Part shown: one piece after another, positions 5,592 to 7,105 of the stretch
Layout: every line of letters begins with the position of its first letter
How positions within the stretch are numbered: the first letter of the stretch is position 1
NCBI GenBank assembly: GCA_003250275.1
Contig: QKGW01000421.1
Location: forward strand, 1-7,105
Reading direction: 5' to 3'
DNA length: 7,105 bases
From: Alphaproteobacteria bacterium
GTDB taxonomy: Bacteria; Pseudomonadota; Alphaproteobacteria; Rhodospirillales; Rhodospirillaceae
Translations under genes and position numbers: made by a program
Notes under the pieces: model-generated
Databases searched by the model: none
The model's input: the letters and a program-made list of their open reading frames with translations, nothing else
What the model was told of the DNA's origin: nothing

Positions 5592-7105
5592 ACGACAAGC
5601 CGATTCCCGCCTCCGCCGCGCCGGGCACCGTCACCGGCAACCGCGGTCTCACCGTCGAGGAACCGTTGATCTTCGAACAGGGCTCCGCCGAGGGCTCGGG
5701 CGTCGATCTGCCCGAACCGTTCGACGTGCCCGATCGCCTCGGCAGCTTCGCGCGCAAGGGTCCGATCGGCCTGCCCGGTCTCTCGGAGCCGCAGGTGGTG
5801 CGCCACTACACCCGCCTGTCGCAGAAGAACTACTCGATCGACGCCGGGTTCTATCCGCTCGGCTCGTGCACGATGAAGTACAACCCGCGCCTCAACGAGA
5901 AGGTCGCGCGCACCCCCGGCCTCGCCGATCTGCACCCGCTGCAGCCGGTCTCGACGGTCCAGGGCGCGCTCGGCGTGATCAACACCCTCGCGGGCTGGCT
6001 GATGGAGCTGACCGGCATGGCCGGGGTGGCGATGTCGCCCGCCGCGGGCGCGCACGGCGAGCTTTGCGGGGTGATGTCGATCCGCGCCGCGCAGGAAGCC
6101 AAGGGCGACGCGCGCAAGATCATCCTCGTGCCCGAGAGCGCGCACGGCACCAATCCGGCGACCGCGGCGCTCTGCGGCTATTCGGTGGTGGCGATCCCCG
6201 CCGGGCCGGATGGCCGGGTGGACATCGAAGCGCTCAAGGCCAAGCTCGGGCCGGAGGTGGCCGGGGTGATGCTCACCAACCCGAACACCTGCGGCCTGTT
6301 CGAGCGCGACGTGCGCGAGATCGCCGATCTCGTCCACGCGGCGGGCGCCTACTTCTACATGGACGGCGCCAACTTCAACGCGATCATCGGGCGGGTGAAG
6401 ATCGCCGACCTCGGTGTCGACGCGATGCACATCAACCTGCACAAGACCTTCTCGACGCCGCATGGCGGCGGCGGGCCGGGCGCGGGTCCGACGGTGCTCT
6501 CCGAGGCGCTCGCGAAGTTCGCGCCGCTGCCGTTCGTGCGCAAGACCGAGGCGGGCTTCACCCTCGTGGAAACGCCCGCCGAGGCCGGGCCGGACGCGGC
6601 GCCGTTCGGGCGGATGAAGGGCTTCCACGGCCAGTTCGGGGTGATGATCCGCGCGCTCGCCTACGCCATGGCGCTCGGCAAGGACGGTCTCCGGCAGGCC
6701 TCCGGCGATGCGGTGCTGAACGCCAACTACCTGCTCGCGCGCCTCAAGGACACGCTCACCGCGCCGTTCGAGGGGCCGTGTATGCACGAGGCGCTGTTCG
6801 ACGACGGCTTCCTCAAGGACACCGGCGTCACCACCCTCGACTTCGCCAAGGCGCTGATCGACGAGGGCTTCCATCCGATGACCATGTACTTCCCGCTGGT
6901 GGTGCACGGTGCGCTCCTGATGGAACCCACCGAGACCGAGAGCAAGCAGACCCTCGACGTGTTCATCGACGCGGTGACCGCGCTGGTGGCCAAGGCGAAG
7001 GCAGGCGACTCGGACTTCTTCCACGCCGCGCCGCGTTTGACGCCGCGGCGTCGACTCGACGAGACCCTGGCGGCGCGCAAACCGGTTCTCCGCTGGACCG
7101 TTTAA
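5588..7105 (+). CDS. gcvPB: Glycine dehydrogenase (decarboxylating) subunit 2, P-protein beta chain
   Basis: This is the PLP-carrying half of the split P protein, catalysing the first and committed step of glycine cleavage together with GcvPA. It has 505 residues, within the family range. The PLP-binding lysine is Lys286 in HINLHKTFSTPHGGGGPGAG (281-300), codon 6443-6445. Other motifs are EEPLIFEQ (24-31), FYPLGSCTMKYNPR (88-101), PAAGAHGE (151-158), ESAHGTNPATAALCGY (183-198), NPNTCGLFE (231-239) and DGANFNA (259-265). GGAGG at 5576-5580 lies 7 nt before the ATG, inside the end of gcvPA, and the ATGA overlap implies coupled, roughly equal synthesis of the two chains. The TAA stop is the last codon of the window, so whether more genes or a terminator follow cannot be seen. 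The ends look intact and no key residue is missing. Confidence 0.98.
   Translation: MNDKPIPASAAPGTVTGNRGLTVEEPLIFEQGSAEGSGVDLPEPFDVPDRLGSFARKGPIGLPGLSEPQVVRHYTRLSQKNYSIDAGFYPLGSCTMKYNPRLNEKVARTPGLADLHPLQPVSTVQGALGVINTLAGWLMELTGMAGVAMSPAAGAHGELCGVMSIRAAQEAKGDARKIILVPESAHGTNPATAALCGYSVVAIPAGPDGRVDIEALKAKLGPEVAGVMLTNPNTCGLFERDVREIADLVHAAGAYFYMDGANFNAIIGRVKIADLGVDAMHINLHKTFSTPHGGGGPGAGPTVLSEALAKFAPLPFVRKTEAGFTLVETPAEAGPDAAPFGRMKGFHGQFGVMIRALAYAMALGKDGLRQASGDAVLNANYLLARLKDTLTAPFEGPCMHEALFDDGFLKDTGVTTLDFAKALIDEGFHPMTMYFPLVVHGALLMEPTETESKQTLDVFIDAVTALVAKAKAGDSDFFHAAPRLTPRRRLDETLAARKPVLRWTV

Noticed and set aside
5489..7024. Long minus-strand open frame (511 codons) opposite gcvPB
   Set aside because: It is antisense to a clearly conserved gene and its Arg/His/Asp/Gly/Glu-rich composition is typical of antisense frames in GC-rich DNA.
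1..7105. Mobile elements, CRISPR arrays, tRNA or rRNA genes
   Set aside because: No transposase or integrase frame, regularly spaced repeats, or tRNA/rRNA-like sequence was seen; the window is fully accounted for by two operons and one riboswitch leader.

Overview
The window is very GC-rich and dense with genes. Its coding style, the alphaproteobacterial look of its proteins, a glycine-cleavage P protein split into two chains, and a tandem glycine riboswitch together suggest an alphaproteobacterium, perhaps in or near the Rhodospirillales. That placement is an inference from remembered family resemblance; no search was run.

Layout. On the minus strand, positions 1-2303 hold two genes of a tripartite RND efflux system, transcribed leftward: a periplasmic adaptor (1221-2303), then an inner-membrane RND permease whose start is at 1213 and whose C-terminal part runs off the left edge. 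Positions 2304-2723 are a non-coding divergent region. It contains a weak candidate promoter for the pump genes, a good sigma-70-like promoter facing right (2392-2419), two glycine-riboswitch aptamers (2443-2517 and 2531-2643), and an expression platform (2644-2723) leading to the gcvT ribosome-binding site. On the plus strand, 2724-7105 is a compact operon gcvT-gcvH-gcvPA-gcvPB: a 19-nt gap between gcvT and gcvH, a 1-nt overlap between gcvH and gcvPA, and a 4-nt overlap between gcvPA and gcvPB. The gcvPB stop codon is the last three bases of the window, so no downstream terminator is visible.

How it works together. The P protein (GcvPA plus GcvPB) decarboxylates glycine and passes the aminomethyl group to the lipoyl arm of GcvH. 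GcvT then transfers the one-carbon unit to tetrahydrofolate and releases ammonia. The fourth component, the L protein (dihydrolipoyl dehydrogenase), is not in this window. The riboswitch lets glycine control expression of the enzymes that degrade it. The pump genes are neighbours only; nothing in the sequence ties them to glycine.

Most interesting part. The genes look ordinary. The leader between the second aptamer and gcvT is the place for a second look. It has a GC-rich hairpin with no U-tract, a perfect 6-base complementarity between aptamer 2 and the gcvT Shine-Dalgarno region, and a possible 20-codon upstream ORF whose ribosome-binding site would be the 3' strand of aptamer 2 helix P1. 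These suggest control of translation rather than intrinsic termination, but they remain hypotheses.
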